A DNA stretch of 64,000 bases, from the NCBI GenBank assembly GCA_947574135.1, contig CANPIM010000007.1:1-64000 (forward strand), given 5' to 3'. This document shows, piece after piece, positions 39,234-49,329 of the stretch (positions are counted from its first letter, which is position 1; each line of letters begins with the position of its first letter). Under the pieces are notes generated by a model, which was not told the origin of the DNA, did no database searches, and worked only from the letters and a program-made list of their open reading frames with translations. Origin of the DNA: an uncultured Lachnospiraceae bacterium. GTDB taxonomy: Bacteria > Bacillota > Clostridia > Lachnospirales > Lachnospiraceae. The translations under genes were made by a program, and so were the position numbers.

Positions 39234-40127
39234 TCATCCCTTGACTGCACCTACCAGAAGACCTTTTTCCAGATTTCTGCTTAAAAAGGGATAGATGAGC
39301 AGCATCGGCACAATGGAAACCGTGACGACCGCATATTTTATCTGCAGAGCCGTCAGGAGGGAGCCGGGATTTAGCATGGTCTGTACGGCCGCGTTCAAAT
39401 CTCCCAGCGCAGACTGAATCACAACGCTGCGCACATAGACAGCCAAGGGCTGCAGCTTCTGCTTCCCCAGATAGAGCAGGGCCGGAAAGTAGCTGTTCCA
39501 GTAATCCACGGCAAAGTAGAGGGCAAGCACTGCAAGAATAGGCTTTGACAGGGGCAGAATCAGCTGTACAAAGATCCGGTATTCCGAGGCGCCGTCTATG
39601 CGGGCGCTCTCCACAATCTCATCGGGCAGACTCTCAAAAAAGGACCGGGCCACAATGATATACCAGGCGGCTGTCAGGGAGGGCAGTATAATAGCCCACC
39701 GGGAATTGTAGAGGTGCAGGTAATTGGTGATCACAATGTAGGTGGGAATCAATCCGCCGTTGAAAAACATGGTAAAGGTAAACAGTTTCATGAAGATTCC
39801 CCGGTGGGTAAATTCCTTTCGGGAAAGAGGATAGGCCCCCAGGCAGGTAACCACCACCCCCAGCACTGTGCCCACCACTGTGTACCAAACCGTATTGTAG
39901 TAGTAACGAAGTACGGTTTTATCCCCCAGCACGGTTTTCACGGCGCCAAAGTCGATTCCCTTGGGAAGGAAGAACACCTCCCCCCGGGAGGCCGCCACCG
40001 GATCGCTGATGGACATACTCACCGTGTAGATGAGTGGATAGAGGGTGACAATCATTACCAGGGCCGCAAACAGATAGACGATTCCGTCAAAGATCCTCTC
40101 CCCAAAGCTTTTATGATAACCGCGCAT
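39234..40127 (-). CDS. sugar ABC transporter permease (LplC/YtcP-like, CUT1)
   Basis: MRGYHKSFGERIFDGIVYLFAALVMIVTLYPLIYTVSMSISDP; EAA-like loop DEIVESARIDGASEYRIFVQLILPLSKP. Confidence 0.9.
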   Translation of the reverse strand: MRGYHKSFGERIFDGIVYLFAALVMIVTLYPLIYTVSMSISDPVAASRGEVFFLPKGIDFGAVKTVLGDKTVLRYYYNTVWYTVVGTVLGVVVTCLGAYPLSRKEFTHRGIFMKLFTFTMFFNGGLIPTYIVITNYLHLYNSRWAIILPSLTAAWYIIVARSFFESLPDEIVESARIDGASEYRIFVQLILPLSKPILAVLALYFAVDYWNSYFPALLYLGKQKLQPLAVYVRSVVIQSALGDLNAAVQTMLNPGSLLTALQIKYAVVTVSIVPMLLIYPFLSRNLEKGLLVGAVKG

Positions 40128-40140
40128 GTTTCTCCCCCCC

Positions 40141-42087
40141 TTACCACAGTGATGTCTCAGAAACCCGTTTGGCAAACCAGTTGGATGCCAGGAGCAGAGC
40201 CAGGTTGCACACGGCATTGAAAAATCCGATGGCAGCCGACAGGCTCATTTTCCCGTCCAGAATGCCCGCCCGATAGCCGTAGGTGGCTAAAGTGTCTGCC
40301 GTCTCATAGGTGGCCGGTGTGTACATCAGGATGATCTTCTCATAGCCTACGGACATTACGCTTCCTATGCGGAGCAGCAGCATAATGATAATCATGGGCA
40401 TAATGCTGGGTATGGTTATGTACAGAATGTCCTTTAGCCGGGTGCTGCCGTCAATCTTTGCCGCCTCATAGAGCATGGGATCGATGCTGGAGATGGCAGC
40501 CGTAAACACCACTGCGTTGAATCCTGTGTTTTGCCAAATGCCGGATCCCGTATACATGGTGCGAAACCACTGGGACAGCCCCATAAAATTGATTTTCTCT
40601 CCTCCAAGCTTCACCAGCAGAGCATTGAAAATCCCGTCATCCACGGAAAAAAAGTTTACCATAATGCCCACAATGACTGTGGTGGATATAAAATAGGGCA
40701 GCAGGCTAATGTTGGCGGTAAGCTTCCGAAGCCAGCGAACCCGTATCTCATTGAGCAACAGAGCCATAAGGATGGACAGGGGAAAAGCCAGGACAATGTT
40801 ATAGAGGCTCAGCAGCAGGGTATTGCGCACCCAGCGCCCGAAAAAGGGATTGCTAAGAAGCCGCTCAAACCAAAACAAACCCACCCATTCCGTATTGACG
40901 CTTAAAAAGGGAGCCCCAGACTTGTAATTTTGAAAGGCCATGCTTAGCCCAAACATGGGCAGATAGCTGAATATCAGAAAATAGGCCGTGGGAATCAGCA
41001 TCATAACCAGATAGGGCAGCTCCCTGCTGCCACAGATGGCGCTTTGCCAGCCTAAAATCCCGATGGCCGCCATGGCTGTGGAGCGATACACATCCATATA
41101 GGGCTGCCGCCCCTTAAGAACATCCTGAACAAAGCTCCATATCACCCAATAGTCCCCTCCCCCGTGATCGAATTTTTCTGCCATTCTCCCCTGCTTTGTC
41201 AGCTCCGGGGTATAGACACACTCGGTGCCAAAATGCCGGTTTTCCTCCGTAAGATTCCAGGGGTTTATGGTAAGCCGTACCTTGTCGTTGCTGCCCCGCA
41301 GGCTTTCCACCCCTCCCTTGGAACAGCCCAGGCGATACCAGTTGCCGTGCCCTCCGAAGGCCCCGCAGCCTCCCACCCGAAACACAGCGCCATTTTCCAT
41401 CTCCACCAGCTCAATTCCATAGTTATCCCCTATGGAGCTGCCCACCGCCTCATTGTAGGCCCACCCTGCTGCCACCTTGCCGATGACCTTTTTGGGCATA
41501 AGCCCGGTGATGGTCATCAAAGGCGCCATGGCATGGGTGCAGTAGAAGGTACAGGGTGTGCGGGAACGCCAGTGATGGGGCCCCAGATTGTAGTAGCTGT
41601 TCTCCTGGGGGCTCATGGGGTGGATATATTCCCCCTCGGCAAAAATCACCTCCCCGATCTGACCGCTCTGATAAATCCGGGCCATCTCCCGATTGGCCCG
41701 AAAGTAGGGGTAATTTTCCGCCAATGCGTAAAAACAGCCGGAGGCCTCCACAGCCTCCGAAAGCTCCACACACTCCTTTATGGTGACAGCCGCCTGGGTC
41801 TCCGAGAGCACATGGATCCCCGCCTGAAGGGCCTTGATGGCATAGGGGGCATGCTCATGAAAATAGTTGCAGAGAATCACCGCGTCAATACCGGACGCAA
41901 GCAGCTCCTCAAAGCTGTCACAAATCCTGACCCCAGGGGGACAGTGCTTCTTAGCTGTCTGAAGCTTCTCCGGATCCTTGTCACAGATAGCCGTGATCTC
42001 TGCCTCCTCCATGCTTCCCACTGCCCTGATGTAAGCCAGGCCTCGCCATGTGCCAAAAACGCCCAGTTTTAATTTCAAATTGTCCAT
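40141..42087 (-). CDS. in-frame chimera: Gfo/Idh/MocA oxidoreductase (N-terminal) fused to LplB-like ABC permease (C-terminal)
   Basis: 648 aa single ORF; oxidoreductase to ...ICGSRELPYL, then VMMLIPTAYFLIFSYLPMFG permease start; junction near 41005-41020. Confidence 0.85.
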   Translation of the reverse strand: MDNLKLKLGVFGTWRGLAYIRAVGSMEEAEITAICDKDPEKLQTAKKHCPPGVRICDSFEELLASGIDAVILCNYFHEHAPYAIKALQAGIHVLSETQAAVTIKECVELSEAVEASGCFYALAENYPYFRANREMARIYQSGQIGEVIFAEGEYIHPMSPQENSYYNLGPHHWRSRTPCTFYCTHAMAPLMTITGLMPKKVIGKVAAGWAYNEAVGSSIGDNYGIELVEMENGAVFRVGGCGAFGGHGNWYRLGCSKGGVESLRGSNDKVRLTINPWNLTEENRHFGTECVYTPELTKQGRMAEKFDHGGGDYWVIWSFVQDVLKGRQPYMDVYRSTAMAAIGILGWQSAICGSRELPYLVMMLIPTAYFLIFSYLPMFGLSMAFQNYKSGAPFLSVNTEWVGLFWFERLLSNPFFGRWVRNTLLLSLYNIVLAFPLSILMALLLNEIRVRWLRKLTANISLLPYFISTTVIVGIMVNFFSVDDGIFNALLVKLGGEKINFMGLSQWFRTMYTGSGIWQNTGFNAVVFTAAISSIDPMLYEAAKIDGSTRLKDILYITIPSIMPMIIIMLLLRIGSVMSVGYEKIILMYTPATYETADTLATYGYRAGILDGKMSLSAAIGFFNAVCNLALLLASNWFAKRVSETSLW

Positions 42088-42253
42088 TTATCACTCCTGC
42101 TATGGTATGTGCCGCTCCAGCCCCTCTAACGCTACGGGGACCGGAACTTGGGTTTTGAAACATTTGCCTCCTTGAGCGTAGCATTCTCCCCAATTATACG
42201 TCAATATGCAAAATTTTTATGAGGTATGCATTTTTTCTGAGCAATTTGCACAA

Positions 42254-42292
42254 GAAAATCCCCCTGACTTCTGGGAAATCATGGGGATTTTC
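42254..42292 (-). terminator. candidate intrinsic terminator downstream of the CPBP gene
   Basis: GAAAATCCCC...GGGGATTTTC perfect 10-bp stem. Confidence 0.6.
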
Positions 42293-42333
42293 TTACATCA
42301 CGTCCAAACAATAGGGGGAGATTTTCTTCTCTG

Positions 42334-43179
42334 TCAGGATGGCGGTCGCAGGCTTCCCGGAATCCATCGCAAAAATCCATACCCGACCAGCAGCAAGGCC
42401 GCCGTCAAAAAGGAAAGCATTGCCGGCTGCTGCCACGGGGGAACTTGGGACAGCAGGGAATATCTGTTGAAAAGCAGGGCGGCGGCGTTTACCGCTCCGT
42501 GGGACAGCACCGGCGCCCATAGTTCCTGGCATTCCTCCAAAAGCCAGGCAAACAAAAGGCCCAGAAAAAAGGCATACACGCCCTGGACCAGATTTCCGTG
42601 AAACACTCCAAATATCACGGCGCTTCCCACTACAGCCAGCCTGGGATTTCCGGTCTGCCTTTTCATGCGCCTGTATACAATTCCCCGCATCAACAGCTCC
42701 TCCATCAGGGGCGCTGCCGCCACGGTTACCAACAGCTGTACCCAAAGAGGCTCCGCATATACCGCCCCTGTCACTCTCTCATAGGCCGGAAACCGCTGGC
42801 CAAGCCTGGAAAGGGTCAGAAGCAGGTTAAGGCCCCTGGACAGACACACAGAGGCCCCTAAAATAAGAATGATGGTTTTTCCTCTTCGGCAAAGAAACTG
42901 TAAATTTTCCCCATTTTCCTTTCTTTTGGTCCTGCAGGGCAAAGCTTTCGAGTCCCGGCAGTAAAAGATGCAGAAAAAGAGCGGAAAAAGCAAGAGATTT
43001 TCCAAGCCCAAAAAGGCCGCCGGATGACAGTAATATAGCTCTTGGGGCAGTAAAAAAGAAAACGCCGCCTGTATGCCTCGGCTACACAGAACATAGAGCA
43101 GCAGGGGAAGAAAAATCTGCCCTCCACTCTCCCCCAGTAATTTTCTGTTTTCCCTCTGTCCCAGCATTTCTCCTCCCAA
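42334..43179 (-). CDS. CPBP-family intramembrane metalloprotease
   Basis: 281 aa; APLMEELLMRGIVYRRMKR, SAVIFGVFHGNLVQGVYAFFLGLLFAWL. Confidence 0.9.
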   Translation of the reverse strand: MGGEMLGQRENRKLLGESGGQIFLPLLLYVLCSRGIQAAFSFLLPQELYYCHPAAFLGLENLLLFPLFFCIFYCRDSKALPCRTKRKENGENLQFLCRRGKTIILILGASVCLSRGLNLLLTLSRLGQRFPAYERVTGAVYAEPLWVQLLVTVAAAPLMEELLMRGIVYRRMKRQTGNPRLAVVGSAVIFGVFHGNLVQGVYAFFLGLLFAWLLEECQELWAPVLSHGAVNAAALLFNRYSLLSQVPPWQQPAMLSFLTAALLLVGYGFLRWIPGSLRPPS

Positions 43180-43190
43180 GCCTTGTGTTC

Positions 43191-43661
43191 TTACAAGAGC
43201 TTTTTAAGCTCCTCCTGCAATTTCTTCTTCATTTCTTCCCGCTCCCTATCCCCAGGCACATATCTCTCATGATACAGCTCCTCAGGATCCAGCCGCCAAA
43301 CCGGCCCGGGCCCAGGGGTATCCCCCTCCCGCCGGGGGAAAAAATGCCAATGCATATGTGCCCCGTTTCCCGCCCCCAGAAGCTCATAATTCAACTTATC
43401 CGGCTGAAACGCCCGGTAGACAGCCTCCGCAACCAGAGACATCTCCTCTAAAAATTTTCTTCGAAACTCCCTCTCCAAAAAATGGAGCTCCGTGGCGTGC
43501 TCCCTGCACAAAAACAAGGTATATCCCTGAAATCTCTGATAATCTCCCAAAACCACATACCCGGTCTCCAATTCCCTCACAAAAAACGGATTTTGGCCCT
43601 GCCTGATGCGGGCAATCCTGTCACAAACCATGCAATGATGCACTCCGGCTTCTATCCCCAT
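43191..43661 (-). CDS. HIT-family protein
   Basis: 156 aa; HMHWHFFPR (HxHxH). Confidence 0.85.
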   Translation of the reverse strand: MGIEAGVHHCMVCDRIARIRQGQNPFFVRELETGYVVLGDYQRFQGYTLFLCREHATELHFLEREFRRKFLEEMSLVAEAVYRAFQPDKLNYELLGAGNGAHMHWHFFPRREGDTPGPGPVWRLDPEELYHERYVPGDREREEMKKKLQEELKKLL

Positions 43662-43895
43662 AGCCCCTTATCCCCTTAAAGCAAAATCCTTTAATATTCT
43701 GCAATTCCTCTACTTTCTTTGCCAACAAGCGAAATTCTCAATACGTTTTCTAATTTTTATATTATAGACCATAAGCTTTCGCAAAACAATGCTTTTCCAT
43801 TCCGTTCTCCTCTCCTACATTTTCTCTTGCCCCATTCCCCCACCTTTGCTATAATAATTTCCAGGCAACCAAGAAAAATAAAGGAGGACTCTAAC

Positions 43896-44678
43896 GTGAT
43901 CCTGGCAACTGGTGACAAAAGACGAGAAAAATTTTTAAAAAGCGGCCGTGTCCTGTGGGATTTGAGAAATGCAGGCGGCGGCTCCAAGGGGCTGCAGGCC
44001 GGCGGTATTACCTTGCTGGTTTTTGCCGCTCTCATCGCCCTTCCCATGATAGCTATGGACTTTGCCAAAGGCGGCATGGTATTTGGAGGGCTTTTTGCTG
44101 TTCCCGGCCTTCTGCTGCTCCTGGGAGGCATTCTCTCCCAAAAGCGAAAAATGAAAAATTATCTGAGCTATTACCAGAAGGAAACCGGGTTTGACCTGGA
44201 GGAGCTTCGGCAGCTGGAGCAGGAGCTTTTGGAGCCGGACATGTTTATGGTGGGGAATGTACCGGAGGGCGTGGAAACCGGAGCCAGCGAAAAACGGCCC
44301 CAGCTGGGATGTATGATTACAAAGCATTATTTCGTTATGCCTATGAACATGGGAAAAAGCTATATCCGCAGGCTTTCCGATATGCTCATGGCTGTCTACT
44401 CCCAGGAGATCCCCGGCATAAACGGCTACAAGCACGGCCTGGTATTTCTCTCCTCCAAAGATGACACCGCCTATATCAACGCTCTTCTAACAAGAGATTC
44501 CTGTGAGGAGGTTATCCATGAGCTGTATGAGCGAAATCCTGAGGTAATTACCCAGCGGGTATTCTATTACGACGACCGGAAGTATGATATTATCACCGAC
44601 AGCCCGGAGATCGTAAAGCTTTATCAGGAACAGATGAAACAGGCCATCTCCTTTAAGAGCCTTCTTACCTTTCCCTGA
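43896..44678 (+). CDS. membrane protein of unknown function
   Basis: GTG start at 43896 behind AAGGAGG; two predicted TM segments (ITLLVFAALIALPMIAM, MVFGGLFAVPGLLLLLGGIL). Confidence 0.7.
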   Translation: MILATGDKRREKFLKSGRVLWDLRNAGGGSKGLQAGGITLLVFAALIALPMIAMDFAKGGMVFGGLFAVPGLLLLLGGILSQKRKMKNYLSYYQKETGFDLEELRQLEQELLEPDMFMVGNVPEGVETGASEKRPQLGCMITKHYFVMPMNMGKSYIRRLSDMLMAVYSQEIPGINGYKHGLVFLSSKDDTAYINALLTRDSCEEVIHELYERNPEVITQRVFYYDDRKYDIITDSPEIVKLYQEQMKQAISFKSLLTFP

Positions 44679-44694
44679 AAAATATTTTCTGTTC

Positions 44695-44723
44695 TTGACA
44701 TTATTCTCTCTCTGCCGTATAGT
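44695..44723 (+). promoter_or_regulatory. promoter of the TPP riboswitch-thiT unit
   Basis: TTGACA-N17-TATAGT. Confidence 0.8.
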
Positions 44724-44784
44724 AAGAGAGACATCACACATAGCGTTTTTACTTTCTTTGCTCCTCTGAGGGCAAAGAAAGCAT

Positions 44785-44872
44785 TGCTAGGGGAGCCTAA
44801 GGCTGAGAAAGTGTGCCGCGACGCGCACTGACCCTCATTACTTGTCCGGATAATGCCGGCAGAAGGAAGCAG
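44785..44872 (+). ncRNA. TPP (THI-box) riboswitch
   Basis: GGGGAGCC...GGCTGAGAAAG...TGACCCT...CCGGATAATGCCGGC...AAGGAAGC, upstream of thiT. Confidence 0.9.
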
Positions 44873-44920
44873 TTTTAAGATCCCCTCCTGTGAAATTATA
44901 ATATACAAGGAGGTTTTTTT

Positions 44921-45589
44921 ATGTCATTTTTTGTTAACAAGGTTGTGGACCAGTGGGGTACTTCCTATTCTCTCACCAGCGCAGGCTATGGAGCCTTGAT
45001 CTGCCTGATAGTGGTTCTTCTCCTGGCTGCCTGCTATCTGGCCGGTGAAAAAAAGCATATCAGCACCAAGCAGCTGGTGTTCTCCGCAGCTGCCATGGCT
45101 CTGGGCATGATTACATCCTTCCTCAAGCTTTTTGAGGCGCCTATGGGCGGATCCGTCACCCTGTTTTCCATGCTGTTTATCAGCTGTATCGGGTACTGGT
45201 ATGGTCTGCGGGTAGGGCTTATGACCAGCGTGGCCTATGGACTTTTGCAGCTGATCTCCGATCCCTATATTATCAGCCTGCCTCAGATGGTTACCGACTA
45301 TCTTCTGGCCTTTGGGGCCCTGGGCCTGTCCGGCCTTTTCTGCAACCAGAAAAACGGCCTTATCAAGGGCTATCTGGCCGGAGTGCTGGGACGGTATTTC
45401 TTCTCCTTCCTTTCGGGGCTTATCTTCTTTGCCGCCTATGCGAAGGGCTCGGGCATGAGCGCCCCCCTATACTCCCTGGCCTATAACGGCAGCTATCTGG
45501 GCTGTGAGGCGGCTCTCACCCTGGTGGTGCTGGCCGTGCCGTCTGTGGGCAAAGCCTTCTCCCAGGTCAAACGCATGGCTGTGGAGTAA
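44921..45589 (+). CDS. thiT: ThiT-like energy-coupled thiamine transporter S component
   Basis: 222 aa multi-TM protein (ISCIGYWYGLRVGLMTSVAYGLLQLISDPYI) directly downstream of a TPP riboswitch. Confidence 0.9.
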   Translation: MSFFVNKVVDQWGTSYSLTSAGYGALICLIVVLLLAACYLAGEKKHISTKQLVFSAAAMALGMITSFLKLFEAPMGGSVTLFSMLFISCIGYWYGLRVGLMTSVAYGLLQLISDPYIISLPQMVTDYLLAFGALGLSGLFCNQKNGLIKGYLAGVLGRYFFSFLSGLIFFAAYAKGSGMSAPLYSLAYNGSYLGCEAALTLVVLAVPSVGKAFSQVKRMAVE

Positions 45590-45608
45590 GCCTAAAAATC
45601 TTTTTGTC

Positions 45609-47375
45609 CTACATTCTGTCCGGCGCCTCAAAGCCCAATATATGGATGCAGGTCTCCAGAATCCGCCGGCACAGCAAAAGCAGCCCGATAAGGCCCTTTT
45701 GACGCTCCTTGTCCTCCTCCTTCAAAATTCTGGTCTCGTGGTAGAATTTATTGAAGGCGTTGGCCAGATCATAGAGATAGGCACAGATTTTGTGGGGAGC
45801 AATCTCCAAAAAGGCCGTCTCCATAACGCCGTTAAACTTGGCAGCCTCCAGCATGAGTGCCTTTTCCGCCTCGCTCTGGGGCTCCCGGATCACCGCCTGC
45901 CCCAGATCTCCTCCCTGCTCCCCGTATTTGGCCAGAATGGATTTGATCCGCACAATGGTATACAAAAGATAGGGGCCTGTATCTCCCTCAAAGGAGGTAA
46001 ACCGCTCCACGTCAAACACATAATCCTTGGAGGCCTGGTTGGACAGATCCCCGTATTTTATGGCGGAAAGCCCGGTGATCCTGGCGGTCCGGCGGGCCTC
46101 CTCCTCCGGAATTTCCTGATTTTCCCGAATCTTTTGATACATTTCCTCATTGATATCTGCAATCAGATGCTCCAGACGCATCACCCCGCCCTCCCGGGTC
46201 TTAAAGGGCTTGCCGTCCCGTCCGTTCATGGTGCCAAAGCCCAGAAACCGAAGGCGGGTATCCTCCCCCACCAGACCGGTCTTTCTGGCACAGCGGAATA
46301 CCTGGATAAAGTGCATCTCCTGCCGCTTGTCCACCACATAGATAATCTCGTCCGGATGAAAGAGCTTCATGCGCTCCACAATGGTGGCCAGATCCGTGGT
46401 GGTATAGAGGGAGGCTCCGTCGGATTTCAGGATCATACAGGGAGGGATCTCCTTGGCGTCCGTCTCCTCCCGAATATCCACCACCAGGGCTCCCTCACTC
46501 TCATAGGCAAAGCCCTGGCGCTTCATCTCCTCCACCATATCCGGAATATAGGGCTGGGCGTCGGATTCTCCCTTCCACAGATCAAAGGACACGCCCAGAT
46601 TCTCATAATTGCGCTTCAAATCCGTCACAGAGACCTGGAGAATGTGCCTTAAAATTTCCTGATAGCCCCGGTGTCCGTGCTGCACCAGATAGGTGGCCTG
46701 CATGGCCTCCTCCTTGTAGGCCTCATCCTCCTTGGATTTGGCGCTGGCCGTTGGGTAGATCTCCTCCAGCTCTGAGATGGTAAAGGGCGCTTCTTTGGGA
46801 TATTCTCCCCCATAATTCTCGTCAAAATAGGGGAGCTCCGGCTTGCGATGACGCAGCTCCGTGATAATCAGCCCCATCTGCAGCCCCCAGTCTCCCAGGT
46901 GGATATCCCCAATCATGGTATGCCCCATGAAACGGCCCAGCCGCTTAATACTCTCCCCGATAATGGCCGAGCGCAGATGCCCCACATGAAGGGGCTTAGC
47001 CACATTGGGTCCGCCGTAATCCAGAATAATGGTTTTGGGGTTCTCTGCCTTGTCACAGCCCAGGCGTTCCTCCGCTGCCATGTTCTGCAAATACTCCTTC
47101 ACAGCCTCCGGAGCCAGCTTTAGATTGATAAATCCCGGCTTTACGGCCACAGCCTCCAGAAACATAGGATTTCCCGTAAGCTTCTCCACCACCCTTTCCG
47201 CAATCTGAATGGGTGCGCAGTGATAGGCCTTGGCCCCGGCCATGGCCCCGTTGCACTGATATTCACACAGATCCGGCCGGTTGGAAAGGGTCGCCTTCCC
47301 GTAGGAGGCCTCATATCCGGCGGCCTCAAAAGCCCTCCCAAGTTCTGCTCCGATACGATCAATTAATTTTTTCAT
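45609..47375 (-). CDS. argS: arginyl-tRNA synthetase
   Basis: 588 aa; PNVAKPLHVGHLRSAIIGESI (HIGH), FKTREGGVMRL. Confidence 0.97.
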   Translation of the reverse strand: MKKLIDRIGAELGRAFEAAGYEASYGKATLSNRPDLCEYQCNGAMAGAKAYHCAPIQIAERVVEKLTGNPMFLEAVAVKPGFINLKLAPEAVKEYLQNMAAEERLGCDKAENPKTIILDYGGPNVAKPLHVGHLRSAIIGESIKRLGRFMGHTMIGDIHLGDWGLQMGLIITELRHRKPELPYFDENYGGEYPKEAPFTISELEEIYPTASAKSKEDEAYKEEAMQATYLVQHGHRGYQEILRHILQVSVTDLKRNYENLGVSFDLWKGESDAQPYIPDMVEEMKRQGFAYESEGALVVDIREETDAKEIPPCMILKSDGASLYTTTDLATIVERMKLFHPDEIIYVVDKRQEMHFIQVFRCARKTGLVGEDTRLRFLGFGTMNGRDGKPFKTREGGVMRLEHLIADINEEMYQKIRENQEIPEEEARRTARITGLSAIKYGDLSNQASKDYVFDVERFTSFEGDTGPYLLYTIVRIKSILAKYGEQGGDLGQAVIREPQSEAEKALMLEAAKFNGVMETAFLEIAPHKICAYLYDLANAFNKFYHETRILKEEDKERQKGLIGLLLLCRRILETCIHILGFEAPDRM

Positions 47376-47387
47376 ACTCTCCTCTTT

Positions 47388-48353
47388 CTAACACACATTT
47401 TTACCTTTCAGGCGCTCCTCCACCTGCTCCATGGTAGGCATGGCCGGGATACCGCCCCGCTTCTCCACGCAGAGGCTTGCCACGGCATTCCCAAATCTGG
47501 CAAAGCGTTTTGCCTCCTCAAGGGTTACCTCCTTAGGATTCTTGCCGCTTTCGGCCAGCTGATACAAAAATCCTCCCCAGAAGGAATCTCCCGCACCGGT
47601 GGTATCCACCACCTGGCTTAAAAATCCCGGAACCACGGCTCCCCCCTCCTGGGTGCAAACGTAAGCCCCGTCCTTCCCCAGGGTTACGGCCACCAGAGAA
47701 ACCCCCTTATGGAGAAGAACCTTCGCAGCCTCCTCCGGCTCTTCCTGATCCGTCAAAAGTCCCGTCTCCTCGTCGGAAATCTTCATCACGTCCACAAAAT
47801 CCAGAACGCTCCGCATGCCCGCCATGGCCTCCTCCCTGGATCTCCACAGAAGGGCCCGGTAATTGGGGTCATAGGAAATGATCTTCCCCATCTCCTTTGC
47901 CTTTTCCAGGGCAAACATGGTGGCACCTCGGCAGGGCTCGTCTGTGAGAGACAAGGAACCCACATGGAAAATCCGGGTATCCCCTAATATCTCCAGATTT
48001 ACCTCCTCCCTAGTCAGGCAGGTATCCGCTCCAGGCTTCCGGGCAAAGGAGAACTGACGTTCTCCTTGAGCATTCAGGCTTACAAAGGCCAGGGTGGTAA
48101 ACACCTTTGGATCCACCACCAGTCCCCTGGTGTCAATGCCCGCCTGCTCTAAGGTCTCCTTTAAAAAGGCCCCGTGCATATCGTCCCCTACCTTTCCCAA
48201 AAAGGCGGTCTTGCGCCCCAGCCTGGTAATGGCCGCCAGCGCATTGGCCGGCGCTCCCCCGGGATTCTGTTCAAAAATCCGCATCCCTGCCTCTGACTGT
48301 CCGCTTGGGGTAAAGTCAATCAACAGCTCTCCTAATGCCGCTACATCATACAT
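47388..48353 (-). CDS. PfkB-family carbohydrate kinase (fructokinase-like)
   Basis: 321 aa; GELLIDFTP, GGAPANALAAITRLG, DTTGAGDSFWGGFL. Confidence 0.9.
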   Translation of the reverse strand: MYDVAALGELLIDFTPSGQSEAGMRIFEQNPGGAPANALAAITRLGRKTAFLGKVGDDMHGAFLKETLEQAGIDTRGLVVDPKVFTTLAFVSLNAQGERQFSFARKPGADTCLTREEVNLEILGDTRIFHVGSLSLTDEPCRGATMFALEKAKEMGKIISYDPNYRALLWRSREEAMAGMRSVLDFVDVMKISDEETGLLTDQEEPEEAAKVLLHKGVSLVAVTLGKDGAYVCTQEGGAVVPGFLSQVVDTTGAGDSFWGGFLYQLAESGKNPKEVTLEEAKRFARFGNAVASLCVEKRGGIPAMPTMEQVEERLKGKNVC

Positions 48354-48566
48354 GATCCTACACCTCGTTTCTAAGATTTATCCTTGGGACAAAAATTGTG
48401 AAAAATTTACAAATATTATTTCCAACCCCTGCCATTTGTTTCCTGTCCTATATTTTACATGGTTTTCCTTCTGGGCGCAAGGAAAAAACAGATTGTAATT
48501 TTCCGTTTTTTCTGGCATAATAAATCCCAGTATTTCAAAGGAATAACAGGAGCAAGGAGAATTTTT

Positions 48567-49322
48567 ATGAAGCTTATATCATGGAACGTCAACGGCCTGC
48601 GGGCCCTTGTGGGAAAAAATTTTATGGAAGCCTTTGAAGCGCTGGATGGGGACATTTTCTGCCTCCAGGAAACCAAGCTCCAGGAGGGGCAGCTCACCCT
48701 TCCCCTGCCCGGCTATGAGCAATACTGGAACTATGCAGTAAAAAAGGGCTACAGCGGCACGGCTGTATTCACCAGGCGGACACCCCTCTTCGTCTCCTAC
48801 GGCATGGGCATTCCGGAACACGACCAGGAGGGCCGGGTCATTACCCTGGAATTCGATGCTTTTTATCTGGTCACCGTATACACCCCCAACTCCCAGAACG
48901 AGCTTCTTCGCCTGCCCTACCGGATGGAGTGGGAGGATGCCTTTCGAGCCTATCTTATGGGCCTGGACGCCAAAAAGCCGGTGATTTTCTGCGGAGATCT
49001 CAACGTGGCCCACAAGGAAATCGATCTGAAAAATCCCAAAACCAACCGGAAAAACGCCGGCTTTACCGACGAGGAGCGGGAAAAATTTAGCAAGCTACTG
49101 GAGGCCGGCTTTACCGACACCTTCCGCTGGTTTTATCCGGACACCCCCGAGGTTTACTCCTGGTGGTCCTACCGTTTTAAGGCGCGGGAAAAAAACGCCG
49201 GCTGGCGCATTGACTACTTTGGCGTCTCCAACCGGCTTTGCAGCCGGCTCAAAGACGCCAAAATTCACACGGATATTCTGGGCTCCGACCATTGCCCGGT
49301 GGAGCTTACCATCAACTTGTAG
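48567..49322 (+). CDS. xth: exodeoxyribonuclease III
   Basis: 251 aa from ATG 48567; [41 protein letters not shown]. Confidence 0.95.
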   Translation: MKLISWNVNGLRALVGKNFMEAFEALDGDIFCLQETKLQEGQLTLPLPGYEQYWNYAVKKGYSGTAVFTRRTPLFVSYGMGIPEHDQEGRVITLEFDAFYLVTVYTPNSQNELLRLPYRMEWEDAFRAYLMGLDAKKPVIFCGDLNVAHKEIDLKNPKTNRKNAGFTDEEREKFSKLLEAGFTDTFRWFYPDTPEVYSWWSYRFKAREKNAGWRIDYFGVSNRLCSRLKDAKIHTDILGSDHCPVELTINL

Positions 49323-49329
49323 GACGGTA

